A stretch of DNA of 64,000 nucleotides from Corynebacterium stationis (GTDB lineage: Bacteria > Actinomycetota > Actinomycetes > Mycobacteriales > Mycobacteriaceae), in NCBI RefSeq assembly GCF_001941345.1, contig NZ_CP009251.1, positions 2,542,001 to 2,606,000 of the forward strand, in the 5' to 3' direction. This document shows positions 52,406-62,993 of the stretch, piece by piece. Each line of letters opens with the position of its first letter. The stretch's first letter is position 1. The notes below the pieces were generated by a model, which saw only the letters and a program-made list of their open reading frames with translations, was not told the DNA's origin and did no database searches. The translations under genes were made by a program, and so were the position numbers.

Positions 52406-53413
52406 TTAAGCGAACAGCGGGAAGACGTAAACGGCCATGGCGATACATGCCAGCCACAGCAGTGCCAAGATCTGCAAGGTGCGATCTTCTAGGGCAATCT
52501 CATCCGGTGCGCCGCCGCGGCCGCGGTCCACATCGGCTGCGTAGCGCAGGATGGCGATGGTAAATGGCACCATGGAAATCTGGTACCAGACAGCCGCCCA
52601 GCCTTCAGTTTCATTAGCGAGCTGAAAGCCCCACAGCGAGTAGCTCATTACCACCGCGGTAGCCGAAAGAGTCCATACAAAGCGCAGGTAGGTCGGGGTA
52701 TAGCCAGCCAAAGACTTGCGAATCTTGGCGCCGGTGCGCTCTGCCAGAAGAATCTCGGAGTAGCGCTTACCAGAAGCCATGAACAAAGAGCCAAAGGCTG
52801 CAACCAGCAAGAACCACTGGGACAGTTCGATGCCTGCAGCAACACCGCCGGCCATCGTACGCAACATAAAGCCGGACGAGACTAGGGCGATATCGATAAC
52901 TGGCATGTGCTTCCAGCCGAAGCAGTAGCCCAGCTGTAGCGCGATGTAGACCGCAATGACCAGTGCCAGTTGCAAACCAGATGTGGCCAGGAAGGACAGC
53001 CCCACCGCCGCGACGATGAGCACAACCGACATGACATAGGCCAGGTTGACTGGCAGCACGCCAGCGGCGATTGGGCGGAAACGCTTGGTCGGGTGCGCAC
53101 GGTCAGCGTCGACGTCGCGCGCGTCATTGATTAAGTAGATCGAAGAGGCGCCAAGGCAAAAGACGATGAACGCTAAGGCCACATCCAATAAGGTGCGGGT
53201 GTGAAAGAGCGCATCAGCACCGGCAGCTGCAGGAGCTGCCAGGACCAGAACGTTTTTTACCCACTGCTTAGGACGCAGCGCTTTGATCATGCCATCGGCA
53301 AGGTTCTTCGGCGGCTGGCGCTTGCGGGAGTCCTCAATACCCTGGGTATGTGGTTCAGGGTGGAAAAACTTCTGCTGGCCGTCACCTTCAAAGGTTTCAG
53401 GCTTCTCGGTCAT
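52406..53413 (-). CDS. ubiA: Decaprenyl-phosphate phosphoribosyltransferase (UbiA family)
   Basis: 335 aa with about eight to nine membrane segments. It transfers 5-phosphoribose from PRPP to decaprenyl phosphate, the first step to decaprenylphosphoryl-arabinose (Rv3806c in M. tuberculosis). The prenyltransferase motif NDARDVDADRAHPTKRFRP carries the magnesium-binding Asp residues, and a second acidic motif YAADVDRGRGG is near the C-terminus. Start ATG 53413 overlaps the PAP2 stop by 4 bp. Confidence 0.93.
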   Translation of the reverse strand: MTEKPETFEGDGQQKFFHPEPHTQGIEDSRKRQPPKNLADGMIKALRPKQWVKNVLVLAAPAAAGADALFHTRTLLDVALAFIVFCLGASSIYLINDARDVDADRAHPTKRFRPIAAGVLPVNLAYVMSVVLIVAAVGLSFLATSGLQLALVIAVYIALQLGYCFGWKHMPVIDIALVSSGFMLRTMAGGVAAGIELSQWFLLVAAFGSLFMASGKRYSEILLAERTGAKIRKSLAGYTPTYLRFVWTLSATAVVMSYSLWGFQLANETEGWAAVWYQISMVPFTIAILRYAADVDRGRGGAPDEIALEDRTLQILALLWLACIAMAVYVFPLFA

Positions 53414-53934
53414 GCAGTTTTCCTTTCATAACGAGTGATCGCTTCAGCGGTTGCCGCACCCAAAGCTGCTCCGAAAGCAGTATCGGTCGGATAATGCACA
53501 CCGAGCACCATGCGTGAGAGCATCATGACTGGAATTCCGGCAAGCGGCGCGGAGGTTCCATACAGGCGTGCGACAGCAACCAAAAAGGCAGTAGTCGAGG
53601 TCGAGTGTGAAGAAGGAAACGACAATTTAGACGGTGTTCCAACTCCAACGCGCACGTAAGAATAATCTGGACGCTTGCGCCTGACAATTCGCTTGATGAC
53701 AACAGAGGCGGCATGGGCGGTAAAAGCCGAGGCGCCCACGGCAATCCACTGCCGGCGACGTTTCTTATCCAGGCTCCAGCCCAGCGCCGATAGGCCCATC
53801 CAGCCCAGTGCGTGTTCGCCCATGTGGCTTAGACCGCGTGCGGTGGGCAAAACCCCAGGTGTATCGAAAGCTACATTCTGGATGCTTTCGAGAATGTGGG
53901 ATTCAGCCGTGCTCAACTTATTCGAGCTACTCAA
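53410..53934 (-). CDS. PAP2 phosphatase, Rv3807c-like
   Basis: 174 aa membrane phosphatase. All three PAP2 motifs are present: KRIVRRKRP (KX6RP), SFPSSHSTST (PSSH) and SRMVLGVHYPTD (SRX5HX3D). Between UbiA and GlfT2 it is the candidate for dephosphorylating decaprenylphosphoryl-5-phosphoribose; this assignment is still debated. TTG 53934 is chosen: GGAGGA lies 6 bases upstream. A GTG at 53955 would leave the SD inside the coding region. It overlaps the glfT2 end by 8 bp. Confidence 0.88.
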   Translation of the reverse strand: MSSSNKLSTAESHILESIQNVAFDTPGVLPTARGLSHMGEHALGWMGLSALGWSLDKKRRRQWIAVGASAFTAHAASVVIKRIVRRKRPDYSYVRVGVGTPSKLSFPSSHSTSTTAFLVAVARLYGTSAPLAGIPVMMLSRMVLGVHYPTDTAFGAALGAATAEAITRYERKTA

Positions 53935-55873
53935 AGATCTTCCTCCAAGATTCACGCGAAGTTAGCTCCGGCAAGGCCTTGCGGTACTCAGTGCGCATCT
54001 CGTCGAAGTTGTCTTCAATATCACTTAGCAGCTCACGGGTTTGCTCCACTAGGTCACGCGCCAAGTCACGGTCGCGCTTGCGGAAAGCCACGCCAGTGCC
54101 GCCGGCGGTGGATACGGTCGCAGAATCGACGCGAGACAAGGTAAACCAGCGGGCCTCATCTGGGGTGAGGTTAAGCTGCGGTGCCTCGTGGTGACGCGGG
54201 TCTTCCTTCGACAGCAGGTGCTTTAGTCCCTTGACTGCCCATGGAATCTTCTTGATCTTGGCCAAGCGCCCACCAATGTTTTGAGTTGGCACACCTGGTG
54301 CACCGGTTGGCGCTGGCAGTTGGTCAGCAGAGTCGACGATGACAGCATCCGAGTAGTTAGAGCGCAGCTTAGCGATGCGCGGCAACGACGACTCCAGGAT
54401 GTCAAAAAGTTGGTCGGGACCAGCCAAGAAGTCTTTCATGGCCTCAATTTGGATGGCCATGGTGGAGTATTCCATGCACATGGTGTGCTTCAAGGTGGAC
54501 TTGAAGATGGAACGGGTAATGCCCTTGGCATCACCATCGTGGTACAACGCGGCGACAATCAAGCGGTTGCGCAGGTGGAAGTAGGCCTGCCAGTCAATGG
54601 CATCGTCCTTGTCTGCCCACGCCATGTGCCAAATAGCAGCGCCTGGCCAGGTCACGGTTGGGAAACCGTTGGCGGCAGCACGCAGGGAGTATTCGGTGTC
54701 ATCCCACTTGATAAACAGCGGCAGCGGCTGGCCATTGGTCTCAGCAACGATGCGTGGGAATAGGCACATCCACCAGCCGTTGTATTCGACGTCGACGCGG
54801 CGGTGCAGCGCGCGCGAGTCATAGGAATTCGGATCCTTATGGCTTTGACCGTCGCCGATAGCTGAGAGTGGGTACTTGGCAAAGTCATGATCGTAGACGG
54901 CATGCGGAGCAGCCCCCCACATGAAATCGCCACGGTTGACCTGCTCACCGGTGGTACGCAGCTGGCTGCGCTCCTGCAGGTTCAGCATCTGACCACCGAC
55001 GATGATGGGGCTAGCGGCATAACGTGCGGCTTGGACTGCGCGCAGGATGGAGTCCGGTTCAATCGCGATGTCATCATCCATGTACAAGATGAAAGGCGAA
55101 TCGGTGTTTTCCAGCGCTTCAAACATGATGCGCGAGTAGCCGCCGGAGCCGCCCAGGTTGCCCTGGCGGAATTCACGGAAACGCTCTCCGAAGTGTGCGA
55201 CTGCCTCGTCGTAGCCTGGCTCATCCGCGGGGTGCTGGTTGCCTTGGTCCGGCATAAGAACAAAGTCGATGATGCCATCAACCACGGGGTCTTCTGCCAG
55301 TGCCTGTAATGCCGCGACGGCATCGGTTGGCCGGTTAAAGGTCGGAATACCTACTGCGACGCGCTTTTCAGATGGCTCGATGATTGAGCCATCAGGCATG
55401 GTTTGCGGACCAGGAGCGGAAGGAGCGCACCATGCTGCCTGTGAGATGGTGGCCTCAGACTCTGCGGTGACATCGAACCAGAGCCAGCCGCCGTCTTCAA
55501 AGTTCTTTAAGGCCAGTTCAAACTCGTGGTGGCCAGAACTTACCAAGTGGTTAGCCACGGAGATGCGCTGGCCATCCTGCTTGGAGCGGTAGATAGAGAT
55601 ATTTGCTTCTCCATCAATATCTAAAGCCAAGATAATGGAGTCGAGCTGGGACCAGCGACGCCAGTAGGATGCCGGGAAGGCATTGAAGTAAGTCTGGAAT
55701 GAGACTTCTTCACCCGCCGGTACCGTTAGCGAGGTCCGGTCAGACCAGCGCAGGCGCTCGCGGTTTTGTTCCGCTTCGATGATGTACAGCATGCGAACAT
55801 CGAAGGGTTCGCCCCGCTTGGGCAATAAAATGCGCTGAACGGCATTGTCAGAAACAGTGTTGTTTGCTGTCAC
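53927..55873 (-). CDS. glfT2: Galactofuranosyltransferase GlfT2
   Basis: 648 aa. The bifunctional polymerase builds the alternating beta-1,5/1,6 galactan from UDP-Galf. An N-terminal beta-barrel-like region precedes the GT-A domain with VAVGIPTFNRPTDAV, the metal-binding MDDDIAIEPDSILRA, and acceptor-side FIKWDDTEYSLRA (catalytic-base Asp). A C-terminal helical region completes it. Start GTG 55873 with GGGAGAA upstream. First gene of the glfT2-PAP2-ubiA operon. Confidence 0.95.
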   Translation of the reverse strand: MTANNTVSDNAVQRILLPKRGEPFDVRMLYIIEAEQNRERLRWSDRTSLTVPAGEEVSFQTYFNAFPASYWRRWSQLDSIILALDIDGEANISIYRSKQDGQRISVANHLVSSGHHEFELALKNFEDGGWLWFDVTAESEATISQAAWCAPSAPGPQTMPDGSIIEPSEKRVAVGIPTFNRPTDAVAALQALAEDPVVDGIIDFVLMPDQGNQHPADEPGYDEAVAHFGERFREFRQGNLGGSGGYSRIMFEALENTDSPFILYMDDDIAIEPDSILRAVQAARYAASPIIVGGQMLNLQERSQLRTTGEQVNRGDFMWGAAPHAVYDHDFAKYPLSAIGDGQSHKDPNSYDSRALHRRVDVEYNGWWMCLFPRIVAETNGQPLPLFIKWDDTEYSLRAAANGFPTVTWPGAAIWHMAWADKDDAIDWQAYFHLRNRLIVAALYHDGDAKGITRSIFKSTLKHTMCMEYSTMAIQIEAMKDFLAGPDQLFDILESSLPRIAKLRSNYSDAVIVDSADQLPAPTGAPGVPTQNIGGRLAKIKKIPWAVKGLKHLLSKEDPRHHEAPQLNLTPDEARWFTLSRVDSATVSTAGGTGVAFRKRDRDLARDLVEQTRELLSDIEDNFDEMRTEYRKALPELTSRESWRKIFE

Positions 55874-55998
55874 GATGGTTTCAATTCTCCCATTTCACTA
55901 CAGTCTTCAAACATTCACAGTACTGGTTACCACCGTGGCATACCTTGCTCAACGCGCATCGGGGGCGCTGTTAATCACCTGAGAACTTAAATACGAAA

Positions 55999-56038
55999 AA
56001 AGGGGCTGCGGTGACGGTGTGGTCATCGCAGCCCCTTT
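55999..56038. terminator. Bidirectional-looking terminator
   Basis: AAAGGGGCTGCGGTGAC pairs with GTCATCGCAGCCCCTTT with one G-T mismatch. On the minus strand it ends the 56081-56689 gene with a T6 run. Confidence 0.88.
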
Positions 56039-56080
56039 AGTTCAGGTTGTGCTTGTTCTAGTTCACTTATATAAGCGAAA

Positions 56081-56689
56081 CTAAGCGGAGAGTTTTACCT
56101 GCTCACTCTGTGGCGTGATGCCGAGCTTGTTGAGCATGTAGAGCACGCGTGCTTCCAAGTCATCAGCCAGTTCGCGGGTTTGCTCCATGTCTTGGGCATG
56201 TGCGATTGGCCAAATCTTGATGTCCTTGCCAGCTTCATCACGTGGGACGTCTGCGCCCAGGTAGATGATGTAGTCAGGGATGGTCACGGTACGAGCTTCG
56301 TGTACATGACGCTCATCTGCACTGAGTCCGCGCTCTCCCAGGACATATGCCATATGCCCCTCCGAGTGGTTTTCAGGATGCGATACTGCGCCGTCGACGA
56401 TCAGTGCATCGCCAGCGTGCTTTTTGGTCAACGCGATCGCGGCCTTAACCAAGTCTGTATTGAGACCCGCCGCGAAGCGGACGTGGTTGCGGTGCGCGCC
56501 GAAGTATTCCATTACTTCTCGCTCAACCAGAACAGCGATGTAGTCATCCAAAATGGCCTTGCTCTTATGCTTCGTGATGATTTCATCAAGCTTGGCATTG
56601 ATAGTCTTCGCATCATGAGCATGGCCATACGCCTCGTGCAAATCTTGACGAAGAGTTTCAAACCGTGACTCATTATTAACAATAAACAT
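56081..56689 (-). CDS. Low-molecular-weight phosphatase-like protein lacking the P-loop Cys
   Basis: 202 aa. Residues 1-55 (FETLRQDLHEAYGHAHDAKT..KLDEIITKH) resemble the three-helix dimerisation domain found before arsenate-mycothiol transferases and LMW phosphatases. The rest follows that fold in order (helix after P-loop, IPDYIIYLGADVPRDEAG, then a C-terminal helix RELADDLEARVLYML). But where active enzymes have C-x5-R (CVHNAGRS) this protein has GAHRNHVR, so the catalytic Cys is missing. It is either inactive (regulatory/binding) or has another activity. Start ATG 56689 has GGGGA upstream; TTG 56731 would precede it. Substrate unknown. Confidence 0.65.
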   Translation of the reverse strand: MFIVNNESRFETLRQDLHEAYGHAHDAKTINAKLDEIITKHKSKAILDDYIAVLVEREVMEYFGAHRNHVRFAAGLNTDLVKAAIALTKKHAGDALIVDGAVSHPENHSEGHMAYVLGERGLSADERHVHEARTVTIPDYIIYLGADVPRDEAGKDIKIWPIAHAQDMEQTRELADDLEARVLYMLNKLGITPQSEQVKLSA

Positions 56690-57184
56690 TTCTTCCCCCC
56701 ACTCACTTTCTGGTATTTGGGTGTAAGGCAATTTAGCGTATCTAAATTCAACCTCTTGTTAACCTACCGTTAACTTTAGGTGAACCCATGGGCGCTGTCA
56801 AATAGTTGGCGCAAACCCAGTACTTTTTCAGCCGCGAATGTGCGGAAATCCTCCCCCAAGAATCGAAGTAAAACCGCAGGCCACAGACTTGAACTGAAAA
56901 ACTCCCGACCCGTTTTGACTAAGTTAAATCTGTGTGCAGCCCTTCTACCCCCGCCCACAGTGCAAAACATGCGGCCTAAAACTCTCAACGCAAGGTTTAG
57001 GCCTGCCAGAGATAGAGCTCACAGACGATCTTTTATGTGGCGACGTCGTTGCCCCCGTGAGATTTCCCTATGGAAAAATCCCACCCCCGTTAACAACAAA
57101 CGCCTGACGCCACCCGTGGTTAATTCCCGGGCAGCATCAGGCAGTGTCGCCAAGCCGCTAGCTAAATGCTTATCTACTCAGCAC
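56690..57184. other. 495-bp gap between phosphatase-like gene and glf
   Basis: It holds the glf terminator (57102-57142) and the upstream region of the phosphatase-like gene, including G-rich DNA directly before its ATG. Open frames across it on the plus strand run on into glf antisense and lack start signals. I see no RNA gene or repeat. Confidence 0.5.
57102..57142 (-). terminator. Terminator after glf
   Basis: Minus strand GCCTGATGCTGCCCG pairs with CGGGTGGCGTCAGGC with some mismatches, followed by GTTTGTTGTT. Confidence 0.75.
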
Positions 57185-58495
<1,311 letters not shown>

Positions 58496-58550
58496 TCACA
58501 CCTGTATCATTAGCTCCAGCTGTTTACTAATACCACTATGGTCACTTAAG

Positions 58551-60812
58551 ATGACCATCGGGAAGGCGCCGGCAACCGCCTTTTCGAACCCTGGCAGGAC
58601 ATCACTTGTTGAGGGCGAAGTAACTGATAGGGAGATTCCAGTGCAACAACGACGCCGACTCGTTCCCACGAAGTCCACGTGGGCTACCCCGGTGACCGCC
58701 ACCTTGGCGGCTATCGCCGTGGCTGCGGCCGCGGCTTTCGGGGGCAACCAAATCCTTAATACGCAATCTGGTGGCTCAGGGCCTATCGATGCCACCTCTT
58801 CTTCCGCCAACTTTGGCGACGGCAACACTGTCGTGGTCGATGACCCAGCCATCGCTTCCCAAGGCGAAGGCGCAGGCCCTCGTGCGGTGAAAGAATTCCG
58901 CCAGGATGATCCTTTCTCCATGTTCGCGTTGACCTGGCAGGGACAAAAAGATGTCGCTGCCTTTGTCCGCGCCGAACAAGAAGACGGTTCCTGGGGCGAA
59001 TGGTTCAGCGCCGAGCCTGTGGACGTAACCACTGAAGGCACCAACGGCACTGACCTCATCTTCGTTGGCGACACCAATGCCGTGCAGGTCTCCGTCGGCA
59101 ATGTTGACCTAGGCATTCCTTCTGACCAAGAGGTCGAAGAAGAGCTCGATTCCAACGAAGACGCACAAGACGCGCCTGCCGATGATTCAGCTCCGGCTCC
59201 CTCGGATGCTCCAGCTTCAGAAGAGACAGCTGATACTCAAAATTATGACGCGCAGGTCGAAGCACCAGAACAAGAGAATTCAGCTTCCAATGGAGCAGAA
59301 TCTGGCGAAACGGACGAAGACGTAGCCGAGACCGCACAGCGTGTTGGCCAGCAGGTATCTGCAGGTGTTGCTCCGAAGCCGAGTGATATTGGCAAGATTA
59401 AGCCCGTTGCCGATTCTGAAGATCTCCCGGCAGAAAGCGGTGCTGTCTCTGCAGCTGACCTCGAAGCTGTCTTTATTGACGGCAAGGCGCAAGATGGCGG
59501 CATTGCCAACATGGCTGATACCGACGGCATGCCGCCGGTAGTCACCCGCGCTGGCTGGGGCGCCAATGAGGGCATGCGCTGTTCCAACCCTGATTACACT
59601 GAGCCAACCAAGGCGCTAACCCTGCACCATACCGCTGGTAACAACAACTACACCCCAGCTGAGGCTGCCGCTCAGGTTCGTGGCATCTTCAAGTACCACG
59701 CACAGACTCTTGGCTGGTGCGATATGGGCTACAACGTGCTGGTTGACAAGTACGGCACCATCTACGAAGGCCGCTACGGCGGACTTGAGCGTGGTGTCAT
59801 GGGTGCTCACGTAGGTGGCTTTAACAGCAACACCTGGGGCATTTCCATGATTGGTAACTATGAAACTGCGCAACCTTCAGCAGAGATGCTCAATTCTGTT
59901 ACTAGCATCGCTGCATGGAAGGCCGCCCAATCTGGGTTTGATCCTTCCGGCACTGTGAGCTTGCGCTCCGGTGGTTTCAGCAATGCACGTTACGCAGCTG
60001 GAACTACTGCTACCGTGCCTACCTTCCACGGTCACTCCGACCTGCACTACACTGCATGCCCTGGCGGATACGTCATCTCGCGCTGGGATGAAATTCGCAA
60101 CGCTACAAAAACCAAGTACAACGCGATCGCTTCAGGAAACGCGATCAGCCAGCCACCGACAGGCGACACCTCTGCTCCTGTCCTCGGTGGTAATGGCAGC
60201 AATGCGGGCAACGAGCAGGCCGGCACCAACGATCTAGCTGCCGTACTGCCCGGGCTATCATCGATAGCTCAGCGCGGCGCCAACCAGCAGGGCTCCTCTG
60301 ATTTCAGCGATGAAGAAATCCAGGCTGTAACCGCGGTTGCCGCTGCGGTTGCGGGTCTTGCAATTACCGCTGGCGCAGTTACCCTGCCGGAATCCGGCGG
60401 TGAAGTCGCACCAGGTGTTAGCGCCGATGCTTTGCCTGGAATCATTTCCCAGTTACTAGCTATTGCCGGTAATGAAGAAGCAATCGCTGCTTTTGATTCC
60501 ATCCTTAACATCTTTGGACCAATTTTGGGCGCACCAGTGGGCGGACCTGATTCTGAGAACGCGCAGCTTGTTTACCAGCTCTTTAACAACGGCGTAGTGC
60601 TATCTTCCGAAGACACCGGTACTCACGCGCTGATTGGTGAATTCGCTCGTGCCTGGGCACAAGGTGACACTGCAGCACAGTTGGGTCTGCCTACGACTGA
60701 CCAGTACGCTGTGGGCGGCGAAGCCAGCGGCAATTCCGTCCGCGTGGATTTCCAGGGCGGCTACATCACCTACGATCCAAACACCGCAACCGTGGATGTG
60801 CACACCAACTAA
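58551..60812 (+). CDS. Secreted N-acetylmuramoyl-L-alanine amidase (PGRP type)
   Basis: 753 aa. The N-terminal region has a membrane segment (about 48-66) and a long acidic Ala/Glu/Asp-rich linker (about 200-320). The amidase_2/PGRP domain covers about 330-520: VVTRAGWGANEGMRC, zinc ligand His in ALTLHHTAGN, GWCDMGYNVLVDKYGTIYEG, the second His in PTFHGHSDL and the Cys in TACPGGY. A C-terminal segment (VYQLFNNGVVLSSEDTGTHA ... QLGLPTTD) is one or two LGFP-type repeats. It cleaves stem peptides from muramic acid. Rv3811 lies at the same place near glf. Start ATG 58551; TATGGT 8 bases upstream suggests a leaderless mRNA. Confidence 0.88.
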   Translation: MTIGKAPATAFSNPGRTSLVEGEVTDREIPVQQRRRLVPTKSTWATPVTATLAAIAVAAAAAFGGNQILNTQSGGSGPIDATSSSANFGDGNTVVVDDPAIASQGEGAGPRAVKEFRQDDPFSMFALTWQGQKDVAAFVRAEQEDGSWGEWFSAEPVDVTTEGTNGTDLIFVGDTNAVQVSVGNVDLGIPSDQEVEEELDSNEDAQDAPADDSAPAPSDAPASEETADTQNYDAQVEAPEQENSASNGAESGETDEDVAETAQRVGQQVSAGVAPKPSDIGKIKPVADSEDLPAESGAVSAADLEAVFIDGKAQDGGIANMADTDGMPPVVTRAGWGANEGMRCSNPDYTEPTKALTLHHTAGNNNYTPAEAAAQVRGIFKYHAQTLGWCDMGYNVLVDKYGTIYEGRYGGLERGVMGAHVGGFNSNTWGISMIGNYETAQPSAEMLNSVTSIAAWKAAQSGFDPSGTVSLRSGGFSNARYAAGTTATVPTFHGHSDLHYTACPGGYVISRWDEIRNATKTKYNAIASGNAISQPPTGDTSAPVLGGNGSNAGNEQAGTNDLAAVLPGLSSIAQRGANQQGSSDFSDEEIQAVTAVAAAVAGLAITAGAVTLPESGGEVAPGVSADALPGIISQLLAIAGNEEAIAAFDSILNIFGPILGAPVGGPDSENAQLVYQLFNNGVVLSSEDTGTHALIGEFARAWAQGDTAAQLGLPTTDQYAVGGEASGNSVRVDFQGGYITYDPNTATVDVHTN

Positions 60813-60818
60813 TCTTTG

Positions 60819-60844
60819 AGTGCCGCCATGCCGGTGGCAGCACT
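60819..60844 (+). terminator. First terminator hairpin after the amidase gene
   Basis: AGTGCCGCC pairs with GGTGGCAGCACT with a bulge. It lies 7 bases after the stop codon; a second, stronger hairpin follows. Confidence 0.6.
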
Positions 60845-60864
60845 TGATTGAGAATCTCCTCCCC

Positions 60865-60902
60865 GCGGCGTCTAGCTTATGTACAGCTAGGCGCCGCTTT
60901 TG
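60865..60902 (+). terminator. Second, strong terminator after the amidase gene
   Basis: GCGGCGTCTAGCT pairs with AGCTAGGCGCCGC with one mismatch, followed by TTTT. Tandem terminators isolate the amidase from the sdpI remnant. Confidence 0.85.
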
Positions 60903-60977
60903 CAGGCCCAAAGTCGCTGAGTCGGGCAGTGGGCTCAGGTCTAATTCACTGGGGGATTTCAACCGAAAGGGAAATAG

Positions 60978-61316
60978 ATGACTGTGTACTCCATAATTAT
61001 GGCCGTAACTTTTCTTATTGCGGGATCAGGTTTGTTCTATGTAGCCAATAAAATGGCCCGCGGACAATTGCCAATGAACTCATGGGTCGGGCTACGTACG
61101 CCGAAACTTATGGCCAGCGACGAAGCATGGATTTAGGGACACAAAGCTGCCTCTGGCTATCTGAAATTCAGCGGGAGCGCTCTGGCTATCTTCGGAGTCC
61201 TTTGCCTCTTCATTGAAGAATCCGCCATTGGCTTACTGAGCATCCCTATTATTATCGTGCTGTTTATTGGCACCGTGCTAGCTAATCAGAAGGCCAATGC
61301 TGCGATCACACAATAA
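60978..61316 (+). pseudogene. SdpI-family membrane protein with one in-frame TAG
   Basis: 113 codons; codon 53 is TAG (61134-61136). Before it: one membrane segment, then PMNSWVGLRTPKLMASDEAWI, the conserved N..VGLRTP...SDEAW region of SdpI-like proteins. After it in the same frame: GHKAASGYLKFSGSALAIFG and two further membrane segments. Length and order fit an intact family member except for this codon, so a single substitution probably inactivated it recently. A GGGA ribosome binding site is present. Alternatives: sequencing error or read-through. Confidence 0.75.
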
Positions 61317-61336
61317 GAAACTCTGAGGTTTCTCCC

Positions 61337-61510
61337 ATGATTACGTTCTACGACGCGTTAACAACCACTGTGGTTCTAACGGCGCTTTTATTGCTGGTAT
61401 CGAGTGTTTATCTCATTTTCAAAGCAAAGATGCGGCCGACCACGGGACCGCTCGCGCTCACCTTCTACTTGAAGTTCTTCCCGCTGCGCAAAACTAGTCT
61501 TCCCAGTTAA
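61337..61510 (+). CDS. 57-aa putative small membrane protein
   Basis: [20 protein letters not shown] starts a single long membrane segment; a basic tail [20 protein letters not shown] follows. It lies 20 bp behind the sdpI remnant and overlaps the convergent glpK stop by 17 bp. No strong ribosome binding site is seen (GAGG 14 bases upstream). I do not recognise the family. Coding status is uncertain. Confidence 0.45.
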   Translation: MITFYDALTTTVVLTALLLLVSSVYLIFKAKMRPTTGPLALTFYLKFFPLRKTSLPS

Positions 61511-62993
61511 AAGTACGCTCGACTGCTTTGTTCCACTCGGTATAAAGTCGGTCGCGTTCTTTAGTGTCCATATTCGGGGTCCAGCACTTATCCGTAGCTA
61601 CTAGTTCCCCCAACGACTTCAAGTCTTCCCAGAAGCCTTGGCCCAGACCGGCAGCAAAAGCAGCACCGAGCGCCGTGGTTTCAATCTCACGCGGACGAAT
61701 GACTTCTGTGTCTAAGATGTCAGCTTGTAGCTGCATGAGCAGTTCATTGGCCACCATGCCGCCGTCAACGTGCAGCGCGGTGAGCTCAATACCGGAATCA
61801 GCTTCCATGGCTTCAACAACTTCGCGGGTTTGGAAACACGTTGCCTCTAGGGCAGCGCGGACAATATGGGTGCGGTCGGCAAAACGCGTCAACCCGACGA
61901 TAACGCCTCGGGCATCGGGACGCCAGCGAGGCGCGAACAGGCCGGAGAATGCAGGGACAACATAGACTCCGCCGTTGTCTTTCGCTGCGATCTTTTCACT
62001 GGACGTGGCATTTGGAATGATACCCAGCTGGTCACGCAGCCACTGAATAAGTGACCCGCCCACCGCGACTGAGCCTTCTAATGCGTAGACCGGCTTTTGC
62101 CCTTCGCACTGGAAAGCTACGGTAGTGAGCAATCCATTGCCTGACCAGCGGGGTTGTTCACCGGTATTAAGCAGCATGAACAGGCCTGTGCCATAAGTGT
62201 TTTTAGCTTCGCCCTCTTCAAAAGCGGCCTGGCCGAAAAGTGCGGCTTGCTGGTCGCCGAGCACACCAGTAATCGGGACTCTGGCCAAAGAGTCAGCTGC
62301 GCGTACGTGTCCAAAGTCGCCAATGCTAGGACGAATCTCCGGCAGAATCGACAGCGGCACGCCGACTTCTTTGCACAGCTCCTCATCCCACTGCAGGGTA
62401 CGAATATCCATGAGCAAGGTGCGCGAAGCATTAGTGACGTCGGTGAGGTGCAAAGCCTTCTTGCCCTGATCCCCACGAGCACCGCCGGTGAGGTGCCATA
62501 GCAGCCAGGTATCGATAGTGCCGGCAAGAAGCTCGCCATTCTCAGCGCGCTCGCGCGCGCCCTCAACATTATCGAGGATCCATGCAATCTTCGGACCAGC
62601 GGGATAAGAGTTAGCAAGAAGACCAGTGCGATCCAACCATTTATCATCCGGGTTAAGGGCGTGTGAAGTGCGCGTATCTTGCCACACAATCGCGTTATAG
62701 ATTGGTTTTCCGGTTTGCTTATCCCATACCACGGCGGTTTCTCGTTGGTTGGTGATTCCTAGGGCAACAAAGTCTTCGGGGGAACCATCCACATCCACCA
62801 TTGCCGCGGACACAGCACGGCGGGCGTTGTACCAAATCTCCGTCGCATCGTGCTCCACCCAACCTTGACGCGGCATGATTTGCTTATGCTCAAACTGCGC
62901 GGAGGCACAAATTTGTCCTTCATGGTCAACAATAATGCACCGTGTTGATGTAGTGCCTTGATCAATAGCAGCGACGAAGCGTTGCTTTCCCAT
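61494..62993 (-). CDS. glpK: Glycerol kinase
   Basis: 499 aa FGGY kinase that makes glycerol-3-phosphate. [12 protein letters not shown] is the phosphate-binding start, [13 protein letters not shown] the substrate region, and [12 protein letters not shown] the ATP-site. Full length and intact. ATG 62993 is chosen because it overlaps the HAD gene stop by one base (TGATG) and leads directly into [12 protein letters not shown]; the reading to 63002 adds three residues only. Confidence 0.96.
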   Translation of the reverse strand: MGKQRFVAAIDQGTTSTRCIIVDHEGQICASAQFEHKQIMPRQGWVEHDATEIWYNARRAVSAAMVDVDGSPEDFVALGITNQRETAVVWDKQTGKPIYNAIVWQDTRTSHALNPDDKWLDRTGLLANSYPAGPKIAWILDNVEGARERAENGELLAGTIDTWLLWHLTGGARGDQGKKALHLTDVTNASRTLLMDIRTLQWDEELCKEVGVPLSILPEIRPSIGDFGHVRAADSLARVPITGVLGDQQAALFGQAAFEEGEAKNTYGTGLFMLLNTGEQPRWSGNGLLTTVAFQCEGQKPVYALEGSVAVGGSLIQWLRDQLGIIPNATSSEKIAAKDNGGVYVVPAFSGLFAPRWRPDARGVIVGLTRFADRTHIVRAALEATCFQTREVVEAMEADSGIELTALHVDGGMVANELLMQLQADILDTEVIRPREIETTALGAAFAAGLGQGFWEDLKSLGELVATDKCWTPNMDTKERDRLYTEWNKAVERTFNWED

